A stretch of 50,045 nucleotides of DNA. Origin: Candidatus Ruminococcus avistercoris (GTDB lineage: Bacteria; Bacillota; Clostridia; Lachnospirales; Lachnospiraceae). The notes under the pieces were generated by a model, which saw nothing but the letters and a program-made list of their open reading frames with translations, searched no databases and had not been told where the DNA came from. How positions within the stretch are numbered: the first letter of the stretch is position 1; every line of letters begins with the position of its first letter. The DNA lies in contig DWVJ01000001.1 in NCBI GenBank assembly GCA_019120315.1, positions 1 to 50,045 of the forward strand. Direction: 5' to 3'. Below are positions 8,608-16,876 of the stretch, in pieces. The translations under genes and the position numbers were made by a program.

Positions 8608-9826
8608 ACAGTTTTTCCAGTCCTTCCACACAGGCCAGGAAGGTATCCTTTTCCAGGGAATCCTTCAGGCCGAACATCATTTTATTGACCACTTTTCCGG
8701 CGGCCGTTTCGATAGAACGGCGCAGTTCTTCCCGCTCTTTCTCTTCCAGAGGAAGCTTGCCAAGAATCTTATGGATGCGCAGTTCCAGATCTGTCACAGC
8801 GTCTTCCTTGATCTCCTGAATCCGCGGGATCAGATCTCTGCCGTCATACCAGTCGTAAAACTCATCTTCTTTTTCCTGCAGGATGGCTTCCGCCTGTTCC
8901 AGAGAATCTTTGAGGTAATCGCCTACTGCCGTAATCTGGAAATCATCGATATCGTAAAGGGTAATCCCTTCCATCTGCCGGATTTCCGGTTCGATGTCCC
9001 GCGGCACCGCCAGATCGATCAGAATCACCGGATGAGAAAGACAGACGCTTTCCATCAGTTCTCTGGTAAGCGTGTAGTTGGGGCTGGCTGTGGCGCTGAC
9101 CACCACTTCACAGTCGGGGAGCAGTTCCATCCGCTCTCCGTAATTGATCCGCGCGCATCCCTTGGGGATGGTAACCATGCCGCTGCGGTACTGACGGACG
9201 GTGACCGTCACGCTGGCTCCGGCCTTCTGCATGGTCTGAGCCGCCAGCTTGCCCATTTCGCCGTTTCCGATCACCATACAGGTTTTCCCTTTCATGGAAA
9301 AGCCCTGTTCTTTCAGCATGGAGACTGCCCGATCCATGGCAGTTACGTTGGCCCGGGAAAAGGTTACGTCTGTTTTTACTTTTTTGGCCGCCGTCACAGC
9401 CATCCGAAACAGGACTTCCAGTACGCTGTCTGTCACATAATTTTCTCTGGCAAGGGACAGGGCGTCCTTCACCTGAGTGATGATCTGATCTTCCCCCAGG
9501 ATCTGCGATTTCAGTCCGCAGGTCAGATGAAAGAGGTGATTCACCGCGTCCCGGCCTTCCCGGCTGACAAAATACTGACAAAACTGTGTCGGATCCACTT
9601 CCTTGATCAGACAGAGTTCTTCGATGAGAGAGCCTTCCCAGTCCTCATCCGCGCTGACCCACAGCTCCATCCGGTTGCAGGTGGACAGAATGATACATCC
9701 CTGGATTCCTTCCTTCTTTTTCAGCTGTTCCATGGCCGCCGCCGCATTTTTCTTTGTGAAAGAAAACAACGCCCGCATATCCACAGAAGCCTTATTGTGG
9801 TCGATGCCCAGCATACAAATACTCAT
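8594..9826 (-). CDS. hemA: Glutamyl-tRNA reductase
   Basis: A 410-residue enzyme catalysing the NADPH-dependent reduction of glutamyl-tRNA to glutamate-1-semialdehyde, the committed step of the C5 pathway. The nucleophilic cysteine sits in S-T-C-N-R-M-E-L-W near residue 50. The H-L-x-x-x-x-G-L-x-S-Q-I-L-G-E-D-Q-I segment and the NADP loop V-I-G-N-G-E-M-G are present. GGAGG precedes the ATG at 9826. It is the first gene of the minus-strand hem operon and is divergent from cbiK. I see no heme-responsive leader; the upstream region is short. Confidence 0.97.
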   Translation of the reverse strand: MSICMLGIDHNKASVDMRALFSFTKKNAAAAMEQLKKKEGIQGCIILSTCNRMELWVSADEDWEGSLIEELCLIKEVDPTQFCQYFVSREGRDAVNHLFHLTCGLKSQILGEDQIITQVKDALSLARENYVTDSVLEVLFRMAVTAAKKVKTDVTFSRANVTAMDRAVSMLKEQGFSMKGKTCMVIGNGEMGKLAAQTMQKAGASVTVTVRQYRSGMVTIPKGCARINYGERMELLPDCEVVVSATASPNYTLTRELMESVCLSHPVILIDLAVPRDIEPEIRQMEGITLYDIDDFQITAVGDYLKDSLEQAEAILQEKEDEFYDWYDGRDLIPRIQEIKEDAVTDLELRIHKILGKLPLEEKEREELRRSIETAAGKVVNKMMFGLKDSLEKDTFLACVEGLEKLYEEG

Positions 9827-9855
9827 CCTTGGTTCCTCCGTAAATTTCTGCTACC

Positions 9856-9883
9856 ATCATAGCATATCCTTGTTAAAATGCAA
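9856..9883 (-). promoter_or_regulatory. Promoter for the hemA operon
   Basis: On the minus strand TATGAT (9856-9861) preceded by TGC forms an extended -10. TTGCAT (9878-9883) lies 16 bases upstream as the -35. It sits 30 bases before the hemA start codon in the divergent hemA-cbiK gap. Confidence 0.65.
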
Positions 9884-9906
9884 AAACTATTTCAAGTAAA
9901 ATTTAT

Positions 9907-9935
9907 TTGACATACAAATTCATAAGCGATAAAAT
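9907..9935 (+). promoter_or_regulatory. Promoter for cbiK
   Basis: A perfect TTGACA (9907-9912), a 17-base spacer and TAAAAT (9930-9935) point toward cbiK, whose ATG is 60 bases downstream. The hemA promoter lies back-to-back with it about 25 bases away, so one regulator could reach both. Confidence 0.75.
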
Positions 9936-9994
9936 TTATTCACATGACCCGCAAGCGGTCTGACCAATATCATTCACACAGGAGGAAAACGCCC

Positions 9995-10789
9995 ATGACG
10001 GATGCATCCAAAAAAGCAATCCTGGTTGTCAGCTTCGGCACCAGCTTTGCCGATACAAGAGAAAAAAATATCGATGCCATTGAGGCAAAGATCAAAGAAT
10101 CTTTTCCGGAATATTCCCACTACCGCGCCTGGACCAGCAAGATGATCATGGCAAAACTGCTGAAAAGAGATCAGATAAAAATCCCAAATGTCCGTGAAGC
10201 CATGGAGCAAATGATCGCCGACGGCATTACGGACGTCATTGTCCAGCCTACCCATGTCATCAACGGAATTGAGAATGATCTGATGAAAGAGGATGCTCTT
10301 TTCTATCGGGATCACTTTCATTCCATTGTATTTGGCAATCCATTGCTGACGACGGAAGAAGACAATCACCGGGTAGTTCATGCCGTCGCTTCCCAGTTCG
10401 CCCCGCTTCTGAATGAGGAAACGGCTCTGGTTCTGATGGGACACGGCACCACACATTTTGCCAACTCCATCTATGCGGCCTTGAATTTTAAATTTCAGGA
10501 CGAAGGCTATTCCCGTATCTTTCTGGGAACGGTGGAAGCCTATCCTTCCATGGATTCCCTGTTAAAGGCAGTGAAGAAAACCGGCGTCTGTAAAGTGATC
10601 CTGGCTCCTTTTATGATCGTGGCAGGAGATCATGCCACCAATGACATGGCCGGAGAGGAAGAAGACTCCTGGAAAGTTCAGTTCGAACAGGCCGGTTTTG
10701 CCGTGGAATGTATCCTGAAGGGTCTGGGAGAATATCCGGAAATCAGACAGCTTTTTGTCGACCATATCCGGGAAGCCATTGCTTCCTGA
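9995..10789 (+). CDS. cbiK: Anaerobic sirohydrochlorin cobaltochelatase
   Basis: A 264-residue class II chelatase that inserts Co2+ into sirohydrochlorin, committing it to the anaerobic cobalamin route. The V-V-S-F-G-T-S-F opening, the metal-binding histidine in L-M-G-H-G-T-T-H-F-A-N and a second one in A-P-F-M-I-V-A-G-D-H-A-x-N-D-M-A-G are the CbiK landmarks. No signal peptide is seen, unlike the periplasmic CbiK of sulfate reducers. The start is set by AGGAGG nine bases upstream; the open frame extends 17 codons further without a better site. It is the only cobalamin gene here on the plus strand and is followed by a strong terminator. Confidence 0.94.
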   Translation: MTDASKKAILVVSFGTSFADTREKNIDAIEAKIKESFPEYSHYRAWTSKMIMAKLLKRDQIKIPNVREAMEQMIADGITDVIVQPTHVINGIENDLMKEDALFYRDHFHSIVFGNPLLTTEEDNHRVVHAVASQFAPLLNEETALVLMGHGTTHFANSIYAALNFKFQDEGYSRIFLGTVEAYPSMDSLLKAVKKTGVCKVILAPFMIVAGDHATNDMAGEEEDSWKVQFEQAGFAVECILKGLGEYPEIRQLFVDHIREAIAS

Positions 10790-10799
10790 CCTTTATCCT

Positions 10800-10830
10800 G
10801 CCGGGAGTTTGAAAACTCCCGGCTTTCTTT
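10800..10830 (+). terminator. Terminator between the convergent cbiK and amidohydrolase genes
   Basis: An 11-base stem (10800-10810 with 10813-10823, GCCGGGAGTTT and its complement, tight loop) is followed on the plus strand by CTTTCTTTTTT. It sits 11 bases past the cbiK stop and 10 bases past the stop of the convergent amidohydrolase. The T-run makes it a clear cbiK terminator; the stem may also stop the incoming cobalamin transcript. Confidence 0.88.
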
Positions 10831-10832
10831 TT

Positions 10833-11693
10833 TCAAAAACGGATTCGGATCCTTGCATTTCCCTGTTCCAGACAGATTTCAGCCCTTTCCCGGCTGCCCA
10901 GAATCGAAGCAAATCCCTGATATTCCTGCTCCAGCGATTCACCGTGAAATACCATCCAGGCTCCCGCATCGGTTCCCGATGCCATGGGAATGCCATACTC
11001 GTATGCTTTCTTCACAGCATACTCCTGCGTTTTTCTGATTTTATCTATTTCTTCATCCGGAAATCGCTCTTTTCCGGAAAGATTTCTTACCGTCACCAGC
11101 GTGGGGACCCACACAGTCCTGCTGTCACGCAGAGCCTGCAGACTGTCGTCATTTTGAAAATTACCATGTTCCAGGGAATCCACCCCTGCCAGAGCCGCTT
11201 CCCGTACGGCATCTGCTCCGTTGGTGTGGGACATGACGGAAAATCCTTCCTCATGGGCGATATGCACCATTTCCTTTACTTCGCAATAGGGCAGCCGCTC
11301 TCCTGTAATGGTTCCAGCGTGCCCAAAGTCCATGATGCCGGTGGTCATGATTTTGATAAAATTTCCGCCAAGACGACGCACTTCCTTCACCAGAGCCGCA
11401 TACTCTTTTAGATCCGTAAAAGCTTTTCCCACAATGCTCCCGTAATGGCCTTTTTTGTGAATGGCAAAAACGGGAGTCCGATAGGTTATGTTGTATTCCG
11501 GCGCCAGCTGACACGTCCGAAGGGATACCCCAAGAAAGTCCCCTCCGTCCCGCAGCCATGTGATCCCGCGTTTTTGATATTCCTGCAGATGTTCTCTGAT
11601 ACAGGAATCATCCACTTTACTTTGATGACGGCCGCGGGCTTTTTGGTAATTCTGTCCGTCCATAAAGATATGGATATGACAGTCGCATTTCAT
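10833..11693 (-). CDS. Amidohydrolase-superfamily metal-dependent hydrolase, last gene of the cobalamin operon
   Basis: A 286-residue protein with the amidohydrolase-fold metal ligands in order: H-x-H in C-D-C-H-I-H-I-F near the N terminus, a lysine in N-F-I-K-I-M-T-T-G, a histidine in V-M-S-H-T-N-G, a histidine in S-L-E-H-G-N-F and an aspartate in S-G-T-D-A-G-A. The set suggests an active binuclear enzyme of the imidazolonepropionase/dipeptidase-like branch. Its substrate cannot be read from sequence. It overlaps the cbiC stop region (TTGA). The ATG at 11693 has AGAGGG seven bases upstream and is preferred to a TTG two codons earlier. Its place at the end of a 16-kb cobalamin operon suggests a corrinoid, amide or lower-ligand-related substrate, but that is inference. 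Confidence 0.8.
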   Translation of the reverse strand: MKCDCHIHIFMDGQNYQKARGRHQSKVDDSCIREHLQEYQKRGITWLRDGGDFLGVSLRTCQLAPEYNITYRTPVFAIHKKGHYGSIVGKAFTDLKEYAALVKEVRRLGGNFIKIMTTGIMDFGHAGTITGERLPYCEVKEMVHIAHEEGFSVMSHTNGADAVREAALAGVDSLEHGNFQNDDSLQALRDSRTVWVPTLVTVRNLSGKERFPDEEIDKIRKTQEYAVKKAYEYGIPMASGTDAGAWMVFHGESLEQEYQGFASILGSRERAEICLEQGNARIRIRF

Positions 11694-11695
11694 GT

Positions 11696-12337
11696 TCAAT
11701 CCCTCTTGTCATTGATTTTATACAGCAGCGCGTTGACGATGCAGGCCGCGATATTGCTGCCTCCTTTTCTGCCTCTGGCCACGATATAAGGTACGTCCGT
11801 CTGCATGATCAGTTCTTTGGACTGTACCACATTGACAAATCCCACCGGCACGCCGATGATCAGCTCCGGACGGATTTTTCCCTCTTCTATCAGCTCATAA
11901 AGGCGCACCAGCGCCGTGGGAGCATTGCCGATGGCAAAGATCAAAGGCCGTTTAAGAGACGCGGCTTTATCCATGCTGGCCGTCGCCCTGGTCGTGCCGT
12001 TTTCCTTGGCCTGTGCAGCCACATCCTCGTCAGACATAAAACAGAACACTTCCCCGCCGTACCGGGCCAGGGCGCGTTTATTGATGCCTGCCTTTGCCAT
12101 CTGGGTATCCGTCACGATGCAGGCGCCCCCTTTGATGGCATCCATGGCTTTTTTTACCGCGTTTTCAGAAAAGCAAAGATTATCCGCGTAGTCAAAATCC
12201 GCGCTGGTATGGATACACCGTTTGATGATCAGTTCCTGATCCTCCGGCAGCTTTCTGTCTCCCAGCTCTTGTGTGATAATCTCAAAACTGCGTGTTTCAA
12301 TCTCTCTTGGTTTTACATTTTCCAGCTCAATCTTCAT
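11696..12337 (-). CDS. cbiC: Cobalt-precorrin-8 methylmutase
   Basis: A 213-residue enzyme that moves the C11 methyl to C12, converting cobalt-precorrin-8 to cobyrinate. Landmarks are R-C-I-H-T-S-A-D-F-D-Y with the catalytic histidine, and the G-V-P-V-G-F-V-N-V-V-Q-S-K stretch. The second of two nearby ATGs (12337) is chosen because GAGGA lies six bases before it; the first ATG abuts that site. It follows cobQ by 9 bases and leads into the amidohydrolase with an overlap. Confidence 0.94.
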   Translation of the reverse strand: MKIELENVKPREIETRSFEIITQELGDRKLPEDQELIIKRCIHTSADFDYADNLCFSENAVKKAMDAIKGGACIVTDTQMAKAGINKRALARYGGEVFCFMSDEDVAAQAKENGTTRATASMDKAASLKRPLIFAIGNAPTALVRLYELIEEGKIRPELIIGVPVGFVNVVQSKELIMQTDVPYIVARGRKGGSNIAACIVNALLYKINDKRD

Positions 12338-12346
12338 CGTCATTCC

Positions 12347-13858
12347 TCACAATCCCTGTTCCAGTATTTCGTAAATTTTCTTCATATCCAGATGTTTTCT
12401 CAGTTCATCGGCAAGGATATCATATTGGGTTTCTTTGAATTCCTGAAAATCCACGCCGGTAATCTCATCCGTATCGATTCCCTTCTTCTTACCCAGCGCG
12501 GCTACTACGGCTTTTGCCACTGCCTCTTTATCAAATACGCCGTGCACATACGTACCGTACACATTGTCTTTATAGGCGCCGTCTGTCTTTTTCCGGGGCA
12601 ATCCTGCATAATCTGCAATTTCTGTCAGCGCAGCGGCGCCTTCCTTTAACCGGGATACTCCCATATGGATCTCGTAACCTTCCAGTTCCACACCGGAAAG
12701 TCCTTCCAGTATGCCGGACACCGGCTGAAACTTTCCTCTTACCCGTGTCCTGGTTTTTTCCGCTTCAAAAACGGTGTCCATGGGCAGCAGTCCCATGCCT
12801 TTGATGGAGCCTCCGGCTTCCACCCCCATGGGATCGCTGAGGGTGTCGCCCAGCATCTGGTACCCTCCGCAGACGCCGAAGATCACCGTACCGGCAGAGG
12901 CAGCTTTCAATACGGCCGCTTCCATGCCGGACTGTCTCATCCACAGCAAATCCTCCATAGTATTTTTCGTCCCCGGAAGGATAATCATGTCCGGATGTTT
13001 CAGTTCGGACAGATGACTGACGTATCGAAGTGAAACGCCCCGCATGCTTTCAAAGGGATTGAAGTCCGTAAAATTGGAAATCCTCGGCACACGGATTACG
13101 GCGATATCGATCTGGCCGACTTCCTGCGCGCGGTCAAACCGTTCCGTAAGACTGTCCTCATCTTCCACTTCGATGGACAGATAAGGAGCAACACCCACTA
13201 CCGGAATGCCGCTTTTTTTCTCCAGCATGGCGATGCCGGGATCCAGAATGGTTTTATCCCCCCGAAATTTATTGATGATCAGGCCTTTTACCATCTGCCG
13301 CTCATCTTCCTCCAGAAGGGAGACGGTGCCGACAAGCTGAGCGAAAACGCCGCCGCGGTCGATGTCGCCCACCAGCAGCACAGGGGATTTGGCCATTTTG
13401 GCCATACCCATATTGACGATGTCCTCCTCCTTCAGATTGATCTCCGCTGGGCTTCCTGCGCCTTCGATCACGATGATATCGTTTTCTTCTTCCAGCTTAT
13501 GATAAGCTTCCATGATTTTGGGAATCAGTTTATGTTTATAGGCAAAGTATTCCCGGGCGCTCATATTCCCTAAGACCTCGCCGTTTACAATGACCTGGGA
13601 GCCCACCTCGTTGGTCGGTTTCAGCAAGATGGGATTCATCAGCACGCTGGGCCGGATACCTGCAGCTTCCGCCTGCATGACCTGAGCGCGTCCCATTTCC
13701 AGCCCTTCCTCCGTGATGAAGGAATTCAGCGCCATATTCTGAGATTTAAAAGGCGCCACCTTGTATCCGTCCTGTTTGAAAATCCGGCACAATCCAGCTG
13801 TCAGCAAACTTTTTCCCGCATTGGACATCGTACCCTGAACCATAATTGCTTTTGCCAT
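12347..13858 (-). CDS. cobQ: Cobyric acid synthase (adenosylcobyrate synthase)
   Basis: A 503-residue glutamine amidotransferase (CbiP/CobQ) that amidates side chains b, d, e and g of adenosylcobyrinate a,c-diamide. The N-terminal P-loop reads [10 protein letters not shown]. The C-terminal class I amidotransferase domain carries the nucleophile in [10 protein letters not shown] and a histidine in [14 protein letters not shown] precedes the ATG at 13858; the open frame runs five codons upstream without reason to use them. Confidence 0.96.
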   Translation of the reverse strand: MAKAIMVQGTMSNAGKSLLTAGLCRIFKQDGYKVAPFKSQNMALNSFITEEGLEMGRAQVMQAEAAGIRPSVLMNPILLKPTNEVGSQVIVNGEVLGNMSAREYFAYKHKLIPKIMEAYHKLEEENDIIVIEGAGSPAEINLKEEDIVNMGMAKMAKSPVLLVGDIDRGGVFAQLVGTVSLLEEDERQMVKGLIINKFRGDKTILDPGIAMLEKKSGIPVVGVAPYLSIEVEDEDSLTERFDRAQEVGQIDIAVIRVPRISNFTDFNPFESMRGVSLRYVSHLSELKHPDMIILPGTKNTMEDLLWMRQSGMEAAVLKAASAGTVIFGVCGGYQMLGDTLSDPMGVEAGGSIKGMGLLPMDTVFEAEKTRTRVRGKFQPVSGILEGLSGVELEGYEIHMGVSRLKEGAAALTEIADYAGLPRKKTDGAYKDNVYGTYVHGVFDKEAVAKAVVAALGKKKGIDTDEITGVDFQEFKETQYDILADELRKHLDMKKIYEILEQGL

Positions 13859-13873
13859 TTTTGTCCTCCTCAC

Positions 13874-14902
13874 TCACAGCACTCTTTCCAGCGCCGCAAT
13901 CAGCTGTAAATTTTCCGAATGCATTTTTACTGCCGTCCGGAAATAACCTTTGCCCAATCCCGGATAATTGCCGCAGTCCCGGATCAAAATGCCCTCTTTA
14001 AGACAGCGTTCATATAAATCTTCCGGCCCCTGAAAGAAAATATAATTTGCCAGAGAATCGTATACGGTGAGTCCCAGCCGCCGCATCTCCTCTTTCAGAA
14101 AGGCGCGTTCCTCGCGCACGATTTTTTTGGCCCTGTTCACATAGTCTTTTTCTTTCAATGCTGCAACGCCCGCCGCCTGGGCCGGTATGGATACGTTCCA
14201 GGGCTGGGTGACGCCGCCCATATCCTGCAGAAGCTTTTCATTGCTGCAAATACCGTATCCCAGGCGGATTCCGGCCATAGCGTACCGTTTCGTAAAAGCC
14301 TTCAGAAGAAACAAGCCATGATTTTCCCCAATCAGCGGTTTCAGGGAATAACGCTCTCCTTCTTCCACGAAATCCAGAAAACATTCATCCACCACAAGAA
14401 AAATATTCTGTTTTCGGCAATGATTTACGATCCGGTTCAGCAGATCCGGTTCCATGAGAAAGCCGGTGGGATTGTTGGGATTGCACAGGAACAAAAGATC
14501 GGTATCCTTTGTCAGGAAAGAAAATATATTTTCTCCCAGCCGCAGCTGCTCCATGGGGCAGGTGATAATTTGGCAGCCTGCCGCCTTCAGCGCCTGCCGG
14601 TATTCGGCAAAGGTAGGAGCCGGTACGACAGCCCTGGCAGGACGCAGCGCCAGTACCAGGGAAAAGATCAGTTCCGCGGCTCCGTTTCCGCAGATGAGAA
14701 ATGATTCCGGCTGCTGTTCATACGCTGCCAGAGCCCGCTTCAGTTCCGTATATGCGATATCCGGGTAATTGGCAATCCTTTTTAAACTTTCCGCCGCCGC
14801 ATCAATCACCGATTCCGGCGTACCCAAGGGATTAATGTTGGAAGAAAAATCCAACACCTGCGGATGACGGTAAATATCGCCCCCATGAATCTGTTCTTTC
14901 AT
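13874..14902 (-). CDS. cobD: Threonine-phosphate decarboxylase (aminotransferase class I/II fold)
   Basis: A 342-residue PLP enzyme. H-G-G-D-I opens it, D-F-S-S-N-I-N-P-L-G is the CobD signature, C-N-P-N-N-P-T-G the substrate-binding loop, and the PLP lysine lies in K-A-F-T-K-R-Y-A-M-A-G. It makes (R)-1-amino-2-propanol O-phosphate, the linker that CbiB attaches to cobyric acid. The start at 14902 overlaps the cbiB stop (ATGA) and has AGGAGG upstream. Closely related histidinol-phosphate aminotransferases are excluded mainly by context and the N-terminal motif. Confidence 0.93.
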   Translation of the reverse strand: MKEQIHGGDIYRHPQVLDFSSNINPLGTPESVIDAAAESLKRIANYPDIAYTELKRALAAYEQQPESFLICGNGAAELIFSLVLALRPARAVVPAPTFAEYRQALKAAGCQIITCPMEQLRLGENIFSFLTKDTDLLFLCNPNNPTGFLMEPDLLNRIVNHCRKQNIFLVVDECFLDFVEEGERYSLKPLIGENHGLFLLKAFTKRYAMAGIRLGYGICSNEKLLQDMGGVTQPWNVSIPAQAAGVAALKEKDYVNRAKKIVREERAFLKEEMRRLGLTVYDSLANYIFFQGPEDLYERCLKEGILIRDCGNYPGLGKGYFRTAVKMHSENLQLIAALERVL

Positions 14903-15888
14903 CCAAGTCCTCCTTTTACGATCCAAAAAACCAGCATGCGGACAAGTCCAAAAAGAATCAGCGACAAGATCGCCGATCCATACAACAATCGGTTTGCTCT
15001 TGGAATATCTTCGGGTTCGATCTCTCTTATGGGATCGCCTATGGTGGGTTTTTCATAAAGCTTTCCAAAATACCAGGCGTCTCCCGCCAGCTGGATACAA
15101 AGCGCACCGGCCATCACCGACTCCGTCTGGGCGGAATTGGGGCTGGCGTGGTTGAAACGGTCTCTTCTGAAAATGCGGAAGGCATTTAGACCGTCAAATC
15201 CCGTCAGAAAAGATGCCGCCGTCATAATCAGTCCGGACAGACGGGCCGGGATAAAGTTGACGATGTCGTCCAGACGGGCTGCACAGGTTCCGAAATAACG
15301 GTATCGGTCGTTTTTGTATCCCACCATGGAATCCATGGTATTGATGCCTTTATAGGCAAATCCCAGTACCGGACCGCCGATCATCAGATAAAACAGCGGG
15401 GCAATCACACCGTCGGAAGCGTTTTCCGCCACCGTCTCCACCGCGGCTTTGGTGACGCCCGCTTCGCTCAGATTCTGCGTATCTCTTCCCACAATCATGG
15501 ATACGGCTTTTCTGGACTGATCCAGATCCTTTGTTTTCAAAGCCTGATAAACTTTCATGCTCTCATCCCGCAGCGCTCTTGTGGCAAGGATCTGGTAACA
15601 CATGAGGGCTTCCACCGCAAATCCCAGCCACAGGTTCAGATAGAATGCTCCGTACAGTATGGCAAAGGGGACGATGGCAGAGACTGCTGTCACCAGGATG
15701 ACAAGAAAGAACCCGGCCGTCCGTTCGCCGGCCCTGGTGTCCGGAAATATTCTGCGCAGTCCTTTTTCCAAAACTGCGATCAGATTTCCGATCAGCCGTA
15801 TCGGATGATACAGCCACCGGGGATCTCCTATAAGTAAATCGATTAAAAAACCTGCCGCTACGGCAAGAAATGTCCACTTGATCATCAT
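14899..15888 (-). CDS. cbiB: Adenosylcobinamide-phosphate synthase, membrane protein
   Basis: A 329-residue integral membrane protein that joins the aminopropanol arm to adenosylcobyric acid. F-L-I-D-L-L-I-G-D-P-R-W-L-Y-H-P is the family's opening. A-V-E-T-V-A-E-N-A-S-D-G-V-I-A-P and N-T-M-D-S-M-V-G-Y are the usual internal stretches. Several hydrophobic segments are visible. The start ATG overlaps the cobC TGA; a second ATG follows at once and could serve instead. Confidence 0.95.
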   Translation of the reverse strand: MMIKWTFLAVAAGFLIDLLIGDPRWLYHPIRLIGNLIAVLEKGLRRIFPDTRAGERTAGFFLVILVTAVSAIVPFAILYGAFYLNLWLGFAVEALMCYQILATRALRDESMKVYQALKTKDLDQSRKAVSMIVGRDTQNLSEAGVTKAAVETVAENASDGVIAPLFYLMIGGPVLGFAYKGINTMDSMVGYKNDRYRYFGTCAARLDDIVNFIPARLSGLIMTAASFLTGFDGLNAFRIFRRDRFNHASPNSAQTESVMAGALCIQLAGDAWYFGKLYEKPTIGDPIREIEPEDIPRANRLLYGSAILSLILFGLVRMLVFWIVKGGLG

Positions 15889-16502
15889 GTTTTACTGCGG
15901 TTCTTTTTTTCAAAATCCAATTTTCGTCGAACCGTTACCTCTTTCTTCCCTTTTTTCCACATTTCTTCATCCAGCGTTATCTCGTACCCGCAGCCGTTTT
16001 TTACCTGCCAGTCATAAAAATTCCGGTGCGGTACTGCAAACCGTTCCAGCACGGCCATGATCGTTCCGCCGTGTACCACCATAGCCGCCTGGGAAATATG
16101 GTTTTCTATGGCGTCCTCCACTGCCGTCACAAATCCTCTGACGCATCGGCTGCGGAAAGACTCCTGGCTTTCACCGCCTGGAAAAGGCATGGCGCCGTTG
16201 CTGTCGATCCACTGCTGATACAGGGGGTTATCTTTCAATTCCTGATAATTTTTATTTTCAAACATACCGAAATCACATTCTGCCATATCCGCCTTGATCA
16301 CATACTCCTGACCTGGATACAGGATCTGCGCCGTCATCATGCAGCGTTTCAGCGGGCTGATATAGATCCGCCGGGCAGGCGGATAATTTCGTTCCTTCAG
16401 CAGTGCGATTCCCTGGGGGCACAGCGGTTCATCGGTTATACCGATATACCGTCCCATCGTATTGCCCTGTGTAATACCGTGACGGATCAGACAGATATTC
16501 AT
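15885..16502 (-). CDS. cobC: Histidine phosphatase family protein (alpha-ribazole phosphatase candidate)
   Basis: A 205-residue phosphoglycerate-mutase-like phosphatase. The catalytic L-I-R-H-G-I-T opens the protein; S-P-L-K-R-C, an acidic E-C-D-F-G segment and V-V-H-G-G-T-I complete the active site. In this context it probably dephosphorylates alpha-ribazole phosphate or adenosylcobalamin phosphate, the CobC role. Histidine phosphatases are broad, so the assignment rests on position between cobU-like and cbiB. The start at 16502 overlaps the previous stop (ATGA). Confidence 0.85.
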   Translation of the reverse strand: MNICLIRHGITQGNTMGRYIGITDEPLCPQGIALLKERNYPPARRIYISPLKRCMMTAQILYPGQEYVIKADMAECDFGMFENKNYQELKDNPLYQQWIDSNGAMPFPGGESQESFRSRCVRGFVTAVEDAIENHISQAAMVVHGGTIMAVLERFAVPHRNFYDWQVKNGCGYEITLDEEMWKKGKKEVTVRRKLDFEKKNRSKT

Positions 16503-16876
16503 CCTTTGATCACCTGCCCGATTCCGCATACGACACGGATCACCGTGTCCGCCTGGCAAGCCGCCTGGGTACAGACCCTTCCTGTGGTTTCCCGGTATTT
16601 CCGGTCGAAGGCGTCCACCGGGACGACGCCGTATCCCAGTTCATTGGTTACAATCACCACATCCGGATTCTCCTTTGCCAGCCGCTGGATCAGTTGGGCG
16701 GGATCCCGGCCGTCGGAAAGCATCCGGCGGATATATTCATGAAAATGAAGGATGCCTCCTGCACAGAAAACCTCCTCCCAGTCACAGTTCCTGCCGTCGG
16801 CCCAGGATGTGACGTGATAGGCGTTTTGGGCAAAATCTTTTTTCCCCTGGAACGCTCCTCCGATTACCAGTTTCAT
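16499..16876 (-). CDS. Short CobU-like protein with altered P-loop
   Basis: A 125-residue protein that begins M-K-L-V-I-G-G-A-F-Q-G-K-K, the position of the CobU nucleotide-binding loop, and contains V-I-V-T-N-E-L-G-Y-G-V-V-P, which matches the conserved V-T-N-E region of CobU. It is about 50 residues shorter than the full CobU encoded 0.8 kb upstream. The P-loop has Lys where Ser/Thr should follow G-K. It may keep only part of the kinase/guanylyltransferase activity or act as a partner. ATGA overlap with cobS and with cobC on either side, and an AGGAGG site, argue that it is translated. Confidence 0.8.
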   Translation of the reverse strand: MKLVIGGAFQGKKDFAQNAYHVTSWADGRNCDWEEVFCAGGILHFHEYIRRMLSDGRDPAQLIQRLAKENPDVVIVTNELGYGVVPVDAFDRKYRETTGRVCTQAACQADTVIRVVCGIGQVIKG

